Shown piece by piece: positions 18,474-27,119 of a stretch of 64,000 nucleotides of DNA; position 1 is the first letter of the stretch; each line of letters begins with the position of its first letter. The notes below the pieces were generated by a model. It was not told where the DNA came from, did no database searches, and was given only the letters and a program-made list of their open reading frames with translations. The DNA lies in assembly GCF_009834545.1 (NCBI RefSeq), contig NZ_CP019427.1, positions 1,713,001-1,777,000 on the forward strand. The letters run 5' to 3'. The stretch is from Pseudomonas sp. S04. Lineage in GTDB: Bacteria; Pseudomonadota; Gammaproteobacteria; Pseudomonadales; Pseudomonadaceae. The position numbers were made by a program, and so were the translations under genes.

Positions 18474-19256
18474 TTAGATTGCGTTGTGGGTTTTCAGCCA
18501 ACCCAGGCCTGCTTCAGTGGTGGTCAGCGGCTTGTATTCACAGCCAACCCAACCCTGGTAGCCGATGCGGTCCAGGTGTTCGAACAGGAAGCGGTAGTTG
18601 ATCTCACCGGTGCCCGGCTCGTTGCGGCCCGGGTTGTCGGCCAGCTGGATATGGTTGATCTCGCCCAGGTGCGCCGCCATGGTCCGGGCCAGGTCGCCCT
18701 CCATGATTTGCATGTGATAGATGTCGTATTGCAGGAACAGGTTGGCACTGCCCACTTGCTCGCGAATCGACAACGCCTGCGCGGTGTTGTTCAGGTAGAA
18801 ACCCGGGATGTCACGGGTGTTGATGGCTTCCATCACCAGCTTGAGGCCGGCTGCTTGCAGCTTTTCGGCGGCGAACTTGAGGTTGGCGACGAAGGTTGCT
18901 TGCACCGTGGCATCGTCGACGCCCTGTGGGCGAATGCCGGCCAGGCAGTTGACCTGGGTGTTGCCCAGCACTTTGGCGTAGGCGATGGCCAGGTCGACAC
19001 CGGCGCGGAACTCTTCCACGCGATCGGGGTGGCAGGCGATCCCGCGTTCACCCTTGGCCCAGTCACCGGCCGGCAGGTTGAACAGCACTTGGGTCAGGCC
19101 GTGGGCTTCCAGCTGGGCCTTGATTTCGGCGGAGCTGAAGTCGTACGGGAACAGGTATTCGACGCCACTGAAACCGGCCTTGGCGGCCGCTTCGAAGCGG
19201 GCAAGAAAATCCTGTTCAGTGAACAGCATGGACAGGTTGGCTGCAAAACGCGGCAT
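18474..19256 (-). CDS. hyi: Hydroxypyruvate isomerase
   Basis: The 260-aa protein has the xylose-isomerase-like TIM barrel fold: MPRFAANLSMLFTEQDFLAR at the N-terminus, EAINTRDIPGFYLN near 142 with a metal-binding Glu, and FLQYDIYHMQIMEGD near 180. It interconverts hydroxypyruvate and tartronate semialdehyde. I placed the start at the ATG giving MPRFAANL, the family N-terminus and usual length; an upstream extension would be read from REP sequence. Confidence 0.94.
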   Translation of the reverse strand: MPRFAANLSMLFTEQDFLARFEAAAKAGFSGVEYLFPYDFSSAEIKAQLEAHGLTQVLFNLPAGDWAKGERGIACHPDRVEEFRAGVDLAIAYAKVLGNTQVNCLAGIRPQGVDDATVQATFVANLKFAAEKLQAAGLKLVMEAINTRDIPGFYLNNTAQALSIREQVGSANLFLQYDIYHMQIMEGDLARTMAAHLGEINHIQLADNPGRNEPGTGEINYRFLFEHLDRIGYQGWVGCEYKPLTTTEAGLGWLKTHNAI

Positions 19257-19296
19257 GGTGGACTCCTGTAAATCTCTGGTGAGCGTTCCCGGATCC

Positions 19297-19388
19297 CTGT
19301 GGGAGCGAGCTTGCTCGCGATAGCGGTGTGTCAGTCGACATGGATACTGAATGGCAGTCCGCAATCGCGAGCGAGCTCGCTCCCACAG
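19297..19388. repeat. Inverted REP pair between gcl and hyi
   Basis: Two REPs of the GCGAGCTTGCTCGC class face each other at 19297-19322 and 19363-19388. Confidence 0.85.
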
Positions 19389-19410
19389 GATGCGAGAACG
19401 ATCCTACAAA

Positions 19411-21186
<1,776 letters not shown>

Positions 21187-21213
21187 GGTTTTGTGCCTCT
21201 TTACGTTTTGTAA

Positions 21214-21223
21214 TTGTATACAA
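21214..21223. promoter_or_regulatory. TTGTATACAA palindrome, candidate operator of gcl
   Basis: A perfect 10-bp palindrome lies 28-37 bp before the gcl start codon and just downstream of the predicted transcription start, a position suited to repression. An identical copy lies at 21353. The core TxGTxxACxA resembles GntR-family operators. Confidence 0.6.
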
Positions 21224-21239
21224 GTGGCTTTGCGCAGAG

Positions 21240-21267
21240 TGTATTCACGGCGGATGGCGCAGGTCAA
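21240..21267 (-). promoter_or_regulatory. Putative sigma70-type promoter of gcl
   Basis: Read on the minus strand, TTGACC (21262-21267) and AATACA (21240-21245) are separated by 16 bp. The predicted start near 21233 leaves a leader of about 47 bases holding the palindrome at 21214. Confidence 0.5.
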
Positions 21268-21352
21268 TCCATTTTCTCAAGCGCTTGTTTCATTCGGCAA
21301 AAGCCCATAAACACTGTGGCGTTTCGTCGCATGAGGCGCTTTTCGAAAATTA

Positions 21353-21362
21353 TTGTATACAA
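21353..21362. promoter_or_regulatory. Second TTGTATACAA palindrome, glcG-like side
   Basis: Identical to the copy at 21214 and 139 bp from it. It lies 92 bp upstream of the glcG-like start in an AT-rich stretch, so one regulator may control both divergent units or loop between the sites. Confidence 0.6.
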
Positions 21363-21454
21363 AAAAATACTTCATTGTGTTCTATTTGTTGCATCGGACT
21401 GCGGCACCCACCCGCGTCCCACGGCTTCGTGAAAAACAATATGAGGACGGCACC

Positions 21455-21895
21455 ATGAGCGCTCTAACCTTGAAAGTCGCAGTCAACCTGGCCAGTCAGG
21501 CCATTGCCGCGGGACGTGCCATTACGGCAGCGCCCCTGACCATCGCAGTACTGGATGCCGGTGGGCATCTGATCACCCTGCAGCGTGAGGACGGCGCCAG
21601 CCTGCTGCGCCCGCAGATCGCCATCGGCAAGGCCTGGGGCGCGATCGCACTCGGCAAGGGCTCGCGCCTGTTGGCACTGGACGCCCAGCAACGCCCCGCC
21701 TTCATCGCCGCGCTTAATAGCCTGGGGCAGGGCAGTGTGGTGCCGGCGCCGGGCGGGGTGCTGATTCGTGATCAGCAGGGCAATGTGCTGGGAGCCGTGG
21801 GCATCAGCGGGGATCTGTCGGATATCGACGAGCAGTGCGCGATCAATGCGATCGAGGCGCTGGGGTTGCGGGCGGATGCGGGGGTAGCGGCTTGA
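21455..21895 (+). CDS. GlcG/HbpS-like (heme-binding domain) protein
   Basis: The 146-aa protein has the GlcG/HbpS family pattern: an N-terminal helix, then PLTIAVLDAGGHLITLQREDGA near residue 28, IGKAWGAIALGKGSR near 58, and PGGVLIRDQQGNVLGAVGISGD near 105. Relatives occur in glycolate (glc) loci and some bind heme; the GlcG role is unknown. ATG at 21455 is preceded by GAGGACGG. Being divergent from gcl over a shared operator pair suggests a role in glycolate/glyoxylate metabolism. Confidence 0.85.
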   Translation: MSALTLKVAVNLASQAIAAGRAITAAPLTIAVLDAGGHLITLQREDGASLLRPQIAIGKAWGAIALGKGSRLLALDAQQRPAFIAALNSLGQGSVVPAPGGVLIRDQQGNVLGAVGISGDLSDIDEQCAINAIEALGLRADAGVAA

Positions 21896-21918
21896 TCTGC
21901 GGCGGCTGATCGATCGCT

Positions 21919-22011
21919 ATCGCGGGCAAGCCCGCTCCCACAATGATCGAAGGTGCCCACATATTTTATGTACACCATCAGACCCTGTGGGAGCGGGCTT
22001 GCCCGCGATGG
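21919..22011. repeat. Inverted REP pair upstream of the RAYT gene
   Basis: Two canonical REPs (core GAGCGGGCTTGCCCGC), facing each other at 21919-21942 and 21984-22011, have the same core as the array at 1-1530. Confidence 0.9.
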
Positions 22012-22106
22012 CTATCGACGGGACACATCCAGCTAAAGGTCCGCATGATCATCCAGCGCTTCCGGGGCTAGCCTTCTCATGACTTCATCATGAGAGTGGC
22101 AAAGGA

Positions 22107-22565
22107 ATGCCTGATTCACCTGCTTCACATCGTCTACGCACGGGTCGCTATGCCGAACCCAATCGAATCTATTTACTGACCACCAATACGCTTGGCCGAG
22201 AACCGGTTTTCGCCGATTACGCTTTGGGCAGATTGGTAGTGCATCAATTTCGGAAGGCGCAAAGCCTGGGATTGGCAAACTCATTGGCTTGGGTTGTCAT
22301 GCCTGACCATTTCCACTGGTTGGTGGAATTGGAGAAATGCTTACTCAGTAGTCTGATGCGGCAAACCAAATCACTGACTACGCGGGAGGTGAACCTTTCC
22401 ACAGCCAGGCACGGGCCACTCTGGCAGCAGGGCTATCACGATCGAGCACTGAGGCGAGATGAGGATCTGGTGAAGATGGCGCGGTATGTTGTTGCCAACC
22501 CATTGCGCGCTGGGCTTGTAAAGCGTCTTGGCGACTATCCTTTGTGGGATGCGATTTGGGTCTGA
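22107..22565 (+). CDS. rayT: REP-associated tyrosine transposase (RAYT)
   Basis: This 152-aa Y1 HUH-type nuclease has the metal-binding motif HFH (His68, His70 in PDHFHWLVEL) and the catalytic Tyr127 in RYVVANPLRAGLV, the standard RAYT layout. It is flanked by REP pairs at 21919-22011 and 22583-22677, as is typical. RAYTs are single-copy, vertically kept genes thought to spread REPINs by single-strand cutting and joining. ATG at 22107 is preceded closely by AAAGGA. The REP core beside it equals that of the array at 1-1530, so it is the likely partner of that REP class. Confidence 0.93.
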   Translation: MPDSPASHRLRTGRYAEPNRIYLLTTNTLGREPVFADYALGRLVVHQFRKAQSLGLANSLAWVVMPDHFHWLVELEKCLLSSLMRQTKSLTTREVNLSTARHGPLWQQGYHDRALRRDEDLVKMARYVVANPLRAGLVKRLGDYPLWDAIWV

Positions 22566-22582
22566 TCCACTCCCAGTTGCCG

Positions 22583-22677
22583 CCATCGCGGGCAAGCCCG
22601 CTCCCACAGGGATATGTGTGGCTCACAGAATTTGAATTCTACAGGGAAACCTGTGGGAGCTGGCTTGCCAGCGAAGG
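22583..22677. repeat. Inverted REP pair downstream of the RAYT gene
   Basis: A canonical REP at 22583-22610 faces a variant (GGGAGCTGGCTTGCCAGCG) at 22651-22677. Confidence 0.88.
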
Positions 22678-22692
22678 CCGCGCAGCGGTCTA

Positions 22693-23298
22693 TCAGTCCG
22701 GCTCGCAGCCCTTGAGCACCAGGCGGATGATGGTCTGCGCGGCGGCTTCGTAGTCTTCTTCGTCGAGCTTGGCCTTGCCGGTGACGGCGGAGATCTGCCA
22801 GTCGAAGTCGGCGTAGGTCTGGGTTGCGGCCCAAATGCTGAACATCAGGTGATTGGGGTCGATCGGGGCGATCTGGCCGCGGTCGATCCAGGTCTGGATG
22901 CACTCGATATTGTGCTTGGCCTGGCCGTTGAGCTGTTCGACCAGGTCGGCGCTCAGGTGCGGTGCGCCGTGCATGATCTCGCTGGCAAACACCTTGGAGG
23001 CAAATGGCAGGTCACGGGAGATGCGGATCTTGGAGCGGATGTAGCCGCTGAGCACCTCGCTGGGTACGCCATCGGCGTTGAACGGCGTCGAGGCCTGCAG
23101 GATCGGCTCGATGATGCTTTCCAGAACCTCGCGGTAGAGGTTTTCCTTGGACTTGAAGTAGTAATAGACGTTGGGCTTGGGCAAACCCGCCTTGGCCGCG
23201 ATGTCACTGGTTTTGGTCGCAGCGAAGCCTTTGTCGGCAAACTCTTCACTGGCGGCACGCAGGATCAGTTCTTTGTTGCGCTCGCGGATAGTACTCAT
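22693..23298 (-). CDS. TetR-family regulator, RutR-like
   Basis: The 201-aa protein has an N-terminal helix-turn-helix (TSDIAAKAGLPKPNVYYYFKSKENLY, residues about 30-55) and a C-terminal domain resembling E. coli RutR: SRDLPFASKVFASEIMHGAP and IAPIDPNHLMFSIWAATQTYADF. RutR responds to uracil and controls pyrimidine degradation. No rut or pyd genes are in the window, so the target is unknown. The start giving MSTIRERNKE is preferred over an upstream extension. It is divergent from yedI. Confidence 0.88.
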   Translation of the reverse strand: MSTIRERNKELILRAASEEFADKGFAATKTSDIAAKAGLPKPNVYYYFKSKENLYREVLESIIEPILQASTPFNADGVPSEVLSGYIRSKIRISRDLPFASKVFASEIMHGAPHLSADLVEQLNGQAKHNIECIQTWIDRGQIAPIDPNHLMFSIWAATQTYADFDWQISAVTGKAKLDEEDYEAAAQTIIRLVLKGCEPD

Positions 23299-23431
23299 AA
23301 ACCAAGGTGTTCCTTGCCGATACTGGCGGTCGCGCATGGTAGCACCGGCCTTGCGCAGCGCTCAAGAATGCCCATTGCCCCGATGGCAGGCTATGCTGCG
23401 CAACATCCATTCCCGAAGGAAACCATGAGCC

Positions 23432-24346
23432 ATGGCAGGAAGTAGTTTGTTGTTGCTGATCGACGATATCGCCGCCGTGCTCGATGACGTCGCGCTGATG
23501 ACCAAGATGGCCGCGAAAAAGACTGCGGGCGTGCTTGGCGACGACCTGGCGCTCAATGCCCAGCAGGTCAGCGGCGTGCGGGCCGAGCGGGAAATCCCGG
23601 TGGTCTGGGCGGTGGCCAAGGGCTCGTTCATCAACAAGTTGATCCTGGTGCCCTCGGCGCTGGCCATCAGTGCGTTCGTGCCCTGGCTGGTGACGCCGCT
23701 GTTGATGCTCGGCGGCGCCTACCTGTGTTTCGAGGGCTTTGAAAAGCTGGCGCACAAGTTTCTCCACAGCCCGGCGCAGGATCAGGCCGAGCATGCGCAG
23801 TTGGTCGAGGCGGTCGCGGACCCGGCGGTCGACCTGGTGGCGTTCGAGAAGGACAAAATCAAGGGCGCAGTGCGTACCGACTTCATTCTCTCGGCGGAGA
23901 TCATCGCCATTACCCTGGGCACCGTGGCGGATGCGCCGCTGACCCAGCAGGTGATCGTGCTGTCGGGCATTGCCCTGGTCATGACCATCGGCGTCTACGG
24001 CCTGGTGGCGGGTATCGTCAAGCTCGACGACCTGGGCCTGTGGCTGACCCAGAAGCCTTCGCCGATTGCCAAGGGCATCGGCGGCGCGATCCTGCGGGCC
24101 GCGCCATACATGATGAAAAGCCTGTCGGTGATCGGCACTGCGGCGATGTTCCTGGTCGGTGGCGGGATCCTGACCCACGGCGTACCGGTCGTGCATCACT
24201 GGATCGAAGGCGTGAGCCAGAGCGTTGGCGGCTGGTCGTGGATCGTGCCGAGCCTGCTCAATGCGGTGGCCGGGATTGTCGCGGGGGCGGTGGTGTTGGC
24301 GGGGGTGATGGTGGTGAGCAAGATCTGGAAATCTGTCAAAAGCTGA
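23432..24346 (+). CDS. yedI: DUF808 / YedI-family inner-membrane protein
   Basis: The 304-aa protein starts [20 protein letters not shown] and continues [24 protein letters not shown], the signature of the YedI family, followed by about six membrane segments. The function is unknown. It stands alone between a divergent regulator and a convergent mlaA-like gene and ends at a strong terminator. Confidence 0.85.
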   Translation: MAGSSLLLLIDDIAAVLDDVALMTKMAAKKTAGVLGDDLALNAQQVSGVRAEREIPVVWAVAKGSFINKLILVPSALAISAFVPWLVTPLLMLGGAYLCFEGFEKLAHKFLHSPAQDQAEHAQLVEAVADPAVDLVAFEKDKIKGAVRTDFILSAEIIAITLGTVADAPLTQQVIVLSGIALVMTIGVYGLVAGIVKLDDLGLWLTQKPSPIAKGIGGAILRAAPYMMKSLSVIGTAAMFLVGGGILTHGVPVVHHWIEGVSQSVGGWSWIVPSLLNAVAGIVAGAVVLAGVMVVSKIWKSVKS

Positions 24347-24364
24347 TGCTGTGGGTGGAAAATC

Positions 24365-24401
24365 AAAAAGGCCATTCGATCTGCATCGAATGGCCTTTTT
24401 T
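24365..24401. terminator. Bidirectional terminator between yedI and mlaA-like
   Basis: A 16-bp perfect stem (24365-24380 with 24385-24400), loop CTGC and A/T tracts on both sides. Confidence 0.93.
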
Positions 24402-24414
24402 ATCACCGCAAACG

Positions 24415-25203
24415 TTACTCGGCGATCTGCAGCTTGCGTGCTTCGGTGTACACGTAGCGGACCTTCTCGTACTCGAACGGCGAGTTCATCTGACCGTAGC
24501 GGAAGTTGGTCTGGTAGCGTTTGTCGACGCCGCGCAGGATCCAGACTTCCGGATGGTTGGAGCTGACTTCAGCCACGTTGAGGAAGTTGATCGCCGACTC
24601 TGCGCTGTAGTCCACCACCAGCCCGCCGGTATCGCGCAGGTTGGAAGGCCCAAGGATCGGCAGCATGAAGTAGGCGCCACCCGGAACGCCGTAGAAGCCC
24701 AGGGTCTGGCCGAAGTCTTCGCTCTGACGCGGCAGGCCCATGGCGGTCGCCGGGTCCCACAGGCCGGCGATGCCGATGGTGGTGTTGAGCAGCAGGCGGC
24801 CGGTGGTCTCCAGCGAGCGCTGGCCCTTGAGTTGCAGCAGGCTGTTCACCAGGTTGGGCACGTCGCCCAGGTTGTTGAAGAAGTTGCTGACGCCGGTGCG
24901 CAGGAAGCTTGGGGTGATGTAGCGGTAGCCGTCGACCACGGGCAGGAATACCCACTGATCGAAGCGGTAGTTGAAGTGGTAGACCCGACGGTTCCACGAC
25001 TCCAGCGGGTCATAGACGTTCAGCGCACTGAGGGTCGAGCGCTCGAATTCGCGCTGGTCCAACCCTGGGTTGAACTTGAGTTTGGTCAATGGCTCGGTAA
25101 AGCCATCCGGGTCGACCACTGTGGGTTCGTTGGCCTTGCTGTTGTCGGCATTGGCATAGCCTGCGCAAAGTAACGCGGCGAGAAGCAGGAGAGGTTTAGC
25201 CAC
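24415..25203 (-). CDS. MlaA (VacJ)-family phospholipid transport protein
   Basis: The 262-aa protein matches MlaA: NVYDPLESWNRRVYHFNYRFDQ, TPSFLRTGVSNFFNNLGDVPNLVNSLLQ, and GVPGGAYFMLPILGPSNLRDT. MlaA sits in the outer membrane and removes phospholipids from the outer leaflet towards MlaC. The family is normally a lipoprotein, but here the residues before Cys13 (ALLC) do not form a lipobox, so cleavage after ANA by signal peptidase I is more likely. The start is GTG at 25203, with GGAG upstream, overlapping the upstream hydrolase gene by 8 bp. No mlaBCDEF genes are nearby; it may be a second paralogue. Confidence 0.88.
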   Translation of the reverse strand: MAKPLLLLAALLCAGYANADNSKANEPTVVDPDGFTEPLTKLKFNPGLDQREFERSTLSALNVYDPLESWNRRVYHFNYRFDQWVFLPVVDGYRYITPSFLRTGVSNFFNNLGDVPNLVNSLLQLKGQRSLETTGRLLLNTTIGIAGLWDPATAMGLPRQSEDFGQTLGFYGVPGGAYFMLPILGPSNLRDTGGLVVDYSAESAINFLNVAEVSSNHPEVWILRGVDKRYQTNFRYGQMNSPFEYEKVRYVYTEARKLQIAE

Positions 25204-26494
25204 GGAAAAACTCCAGCATGGCGTCGGCGTTGACGCGGTAGTTGAGGTTGCCGCAATGGCCGCCGTGAGGGTAGACCGTCAGGCGGTCACCAAAAGTCTT
25301 GCGCAGGAAGCCGAGGTCGCCAGGGCCGAGGATCACGTCGTCGGCGTTGTGCATGACGGCGATTTTCGGGCTGGCTTGCAGGTAATCCTTGAGCGCGTAG
25401 AGGCTGACCTGGTCGATCAGTTGCAGCAGGCTGCCACCGTCGGTGCGGGCGCGCCACATCGGGATCACCTGCTCGGTGAGGTAGCAGTCGAAGTCGCATT
25501 GCAGTGCACGCTTGAGGAACGGCGTGAGGCTGGTGCCTTCGGTGATCGGGTACTTGGGCGGAGTGATCAGGCCACGACGGTTGACCAGGTCCGAGGTGTA
25601 GGCGATGTCGGCCGCGGAGAAGCGGAACGAGGTGCCGATCAGCATGGCCATCTGTTCGTTGGTCAGGTGCTGCTTGGATTGCTGGAAGTCGTAGAGCAGG
25701 GCGTCGTTGAGGTCGATGTAGCCTTTTTGCTGGAAGTAGCGGGTCAACTTGTTGAGCACCAATTCATAGAAGGTGGTGCTGGTGTTGATGCCCTTGACCT
25801 CGGTTTGCACCAACTTGTCCAGGTTGGTGACGGAGGTGTAGAGGTTGACCGGCGGATTGAGCAGCAGGACTTTCTTGAAGTTGAAGCTGCGTCGGGTTTC
25901 GTCCAGATGAGCAACAAATGCCGCGTCCAGGGCGCCGAGGCTGTAGCCGGTGAGGTAATAGTCGGTCACCGGTAGTTTCGGGTTCTGCGCGCGTACCGCT
26001 TGCATCACGCGGTACAGGTCTTCGGCATCTTCCTTGGTTACGCCCGGGGTGGCGAAGCGCGACGCTGCGCTGATGAAGTCGAAGCTGGTGGGCGAGGACA
26101 GTTGGACGACGTGGTAGCCGGCCTTGTAGTACAGGCGCTTGAGGTATTCGTTGAGGCTGCTGTCGTAGCGGGCGCCGGTGCCGGCGATCAGGAAGATCAG
26201 CGGTGCCGCGTGATCCTGGGTGGCCATGCGATAGGTGAGTTTCTTCACGGCCCAGAAGTTGTCCGGCAGTTCGAACTGACGTTCCGGGCGCAGGGTCAGG
26301 CTGTGATCCGATTGGTTGATGTCTTCGTCCAGGGGCAGCTCTGGCCTAAGGTCCGGAGGTGTCGTGGCAATAGTCGCTTCAAACGGGTTGGTAAGCGGGT
26401 AGCCATAACTGGCGGCATCGATATCTGCCGCCAGTGCGGACGCACTCAGGATAAGGCCGCCGAAAACGGCAGCGAAGCGCAAGGAACGGAGCAT
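25196..26494 (-). CDS. Exported alpha/beta-hydrolase-fold protein
   Basis: The 432-aa protein has a signal peptide (about residues 1-22), an IFLIAGTGARYD strand/oxyanion loop near 100, the nucleophile elbow GYSLGALDAAF near 183, and a C-terminal HADD-like HNADDVILG and HGGHCGN that would supply Asp and His. This completes a Ser-Asp-His triad of a lipase or esterase type. Similar proteins have sometimes been labelled serine/threonine kinase, which the sequence does not support. Translational coupling with the MlaA-like gene suggests a substrate in envelope lipids. Confidence 0.75.
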   Translation of the reverse strand: MLRSLRFAAVFGGLILSASALAADIDAASYGYPLTNPFEATIATTPPDLRPELPLDEDINQSDHSLTLRPERQFELPDNFWAVKKLTYRMATQDHAAPLIFLIAGTGARYDSSLNEYLKRLYYKAGYHVVQLSSPTSFDFISAASRFATPGVTKEDAEDLYRVMQAVRAQNPKLPVTDYYLTGYSLGALDAAFVAHLDETRRSFNFKKVLLLNPPVNLYTSVTNLDKLVQTEVKGINTSTTFYELVLNKLTRYFQQKGYIDLNDALLYDFQQSKQHLTNEQMAMLIGTSFRFSAADIAYTSDLVNRRGLITPPKYPITEGTSLTPFLKRALQCDFDCYLTEQVIPMWRARTDGGSLLQLIDQVSLYALKDYLQASPKIAVMHNADDVILGPGDLGFLRKTFGDRLTVYPHGGHCGNLNYRVNADAMLEFFRG

Positions 26495-26717
26495 GACTAA
26501 ATCCCTTAGAGGAAGGTGCCTAATGAAGTTTGCAGGCTATGACCACAGGTTATGCGCCAAAGTGCCATGGATCGGCACCAAACAGGCCTTATGGTGGGTA
26601 ATAGTAGCTGGACGATACACTTTGCCAGTAATTGATGACCAGATTTCTGTTGATCTTCCTTGCGCCGTTTCGCGGGAGGATTAAGCTGGGCGCCGTTTTT
26701 GCCTATCGGAGTGCTTC

Positions 26718-27086
26718 ATGTCCAGCCGTTTTCCCGTGATTTTGCTGCTCATCGTCCTGCCGTTGTGGCTGGCCGCCAGTTATGGCGCGCGTTATGGCTT
26801 TATGGAAGATGCCCAGTGGGTGGGGATTTGTGTCGACGAGGCGAATCGCTGGCAATGCCAGTTACGCGCAAACCTGGGGCTGCTGATTCACTTCAAGGTC
26901 ATGGGCTGGGGCGCATTGGCGGCGGCGGTGCTGGGGTTTGTGCTGCCGGGTCGTGCTGGCTGGTGGCTGGCGGTGTTGGCGCTGGTACTGGGCTTTCCCG
27001 CATTGGCCTTGTACAACACCGGCCTGGCGGTGTTTGCGGTGGTGATTGCGGGGTTGCGGTTGGTCAGGGCGCCGCGTGGCGCCTGA
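26718..27086 (+). CDS. Small membrane protein of unknown function
   Basis: I do not recognise this 122-aa protein. It has a first helix (about 6-24), a short periplasmic or cytoplasmic stretch with two cysteines (GICVDEANRWQCQ), and three further helices, ending RLVRAPRGA. The coding start ATG at 26718 is preceded by a GGAG-like sequence. It is convergent with the GH17 gene, leaving 33 bp between the stops. Confidence 0.65.
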   Translation: MSSRFPVILLLIVLPLWLAASYGARYGFMEDAQWVGICVDEANRWQCQLRANLGLLIHFKVMGWGALAAAVLGFVLPGRAGWWLAVLALVLGFPALALYNTGLAVFAVVIAGLRLVRAPRGA

Positions 27087-27119
27087 CTAATCGAATCGCG
27101 GGCACAGGACTGCTGAAAA

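Noticed and set aside
26493..26684. 63-codon open frame between the hydrolase and the small membrane protein
   Set aside because: No recognisable family, no clear ribosome site, and it overlaps the probable promoter region of the hydrolase gene.
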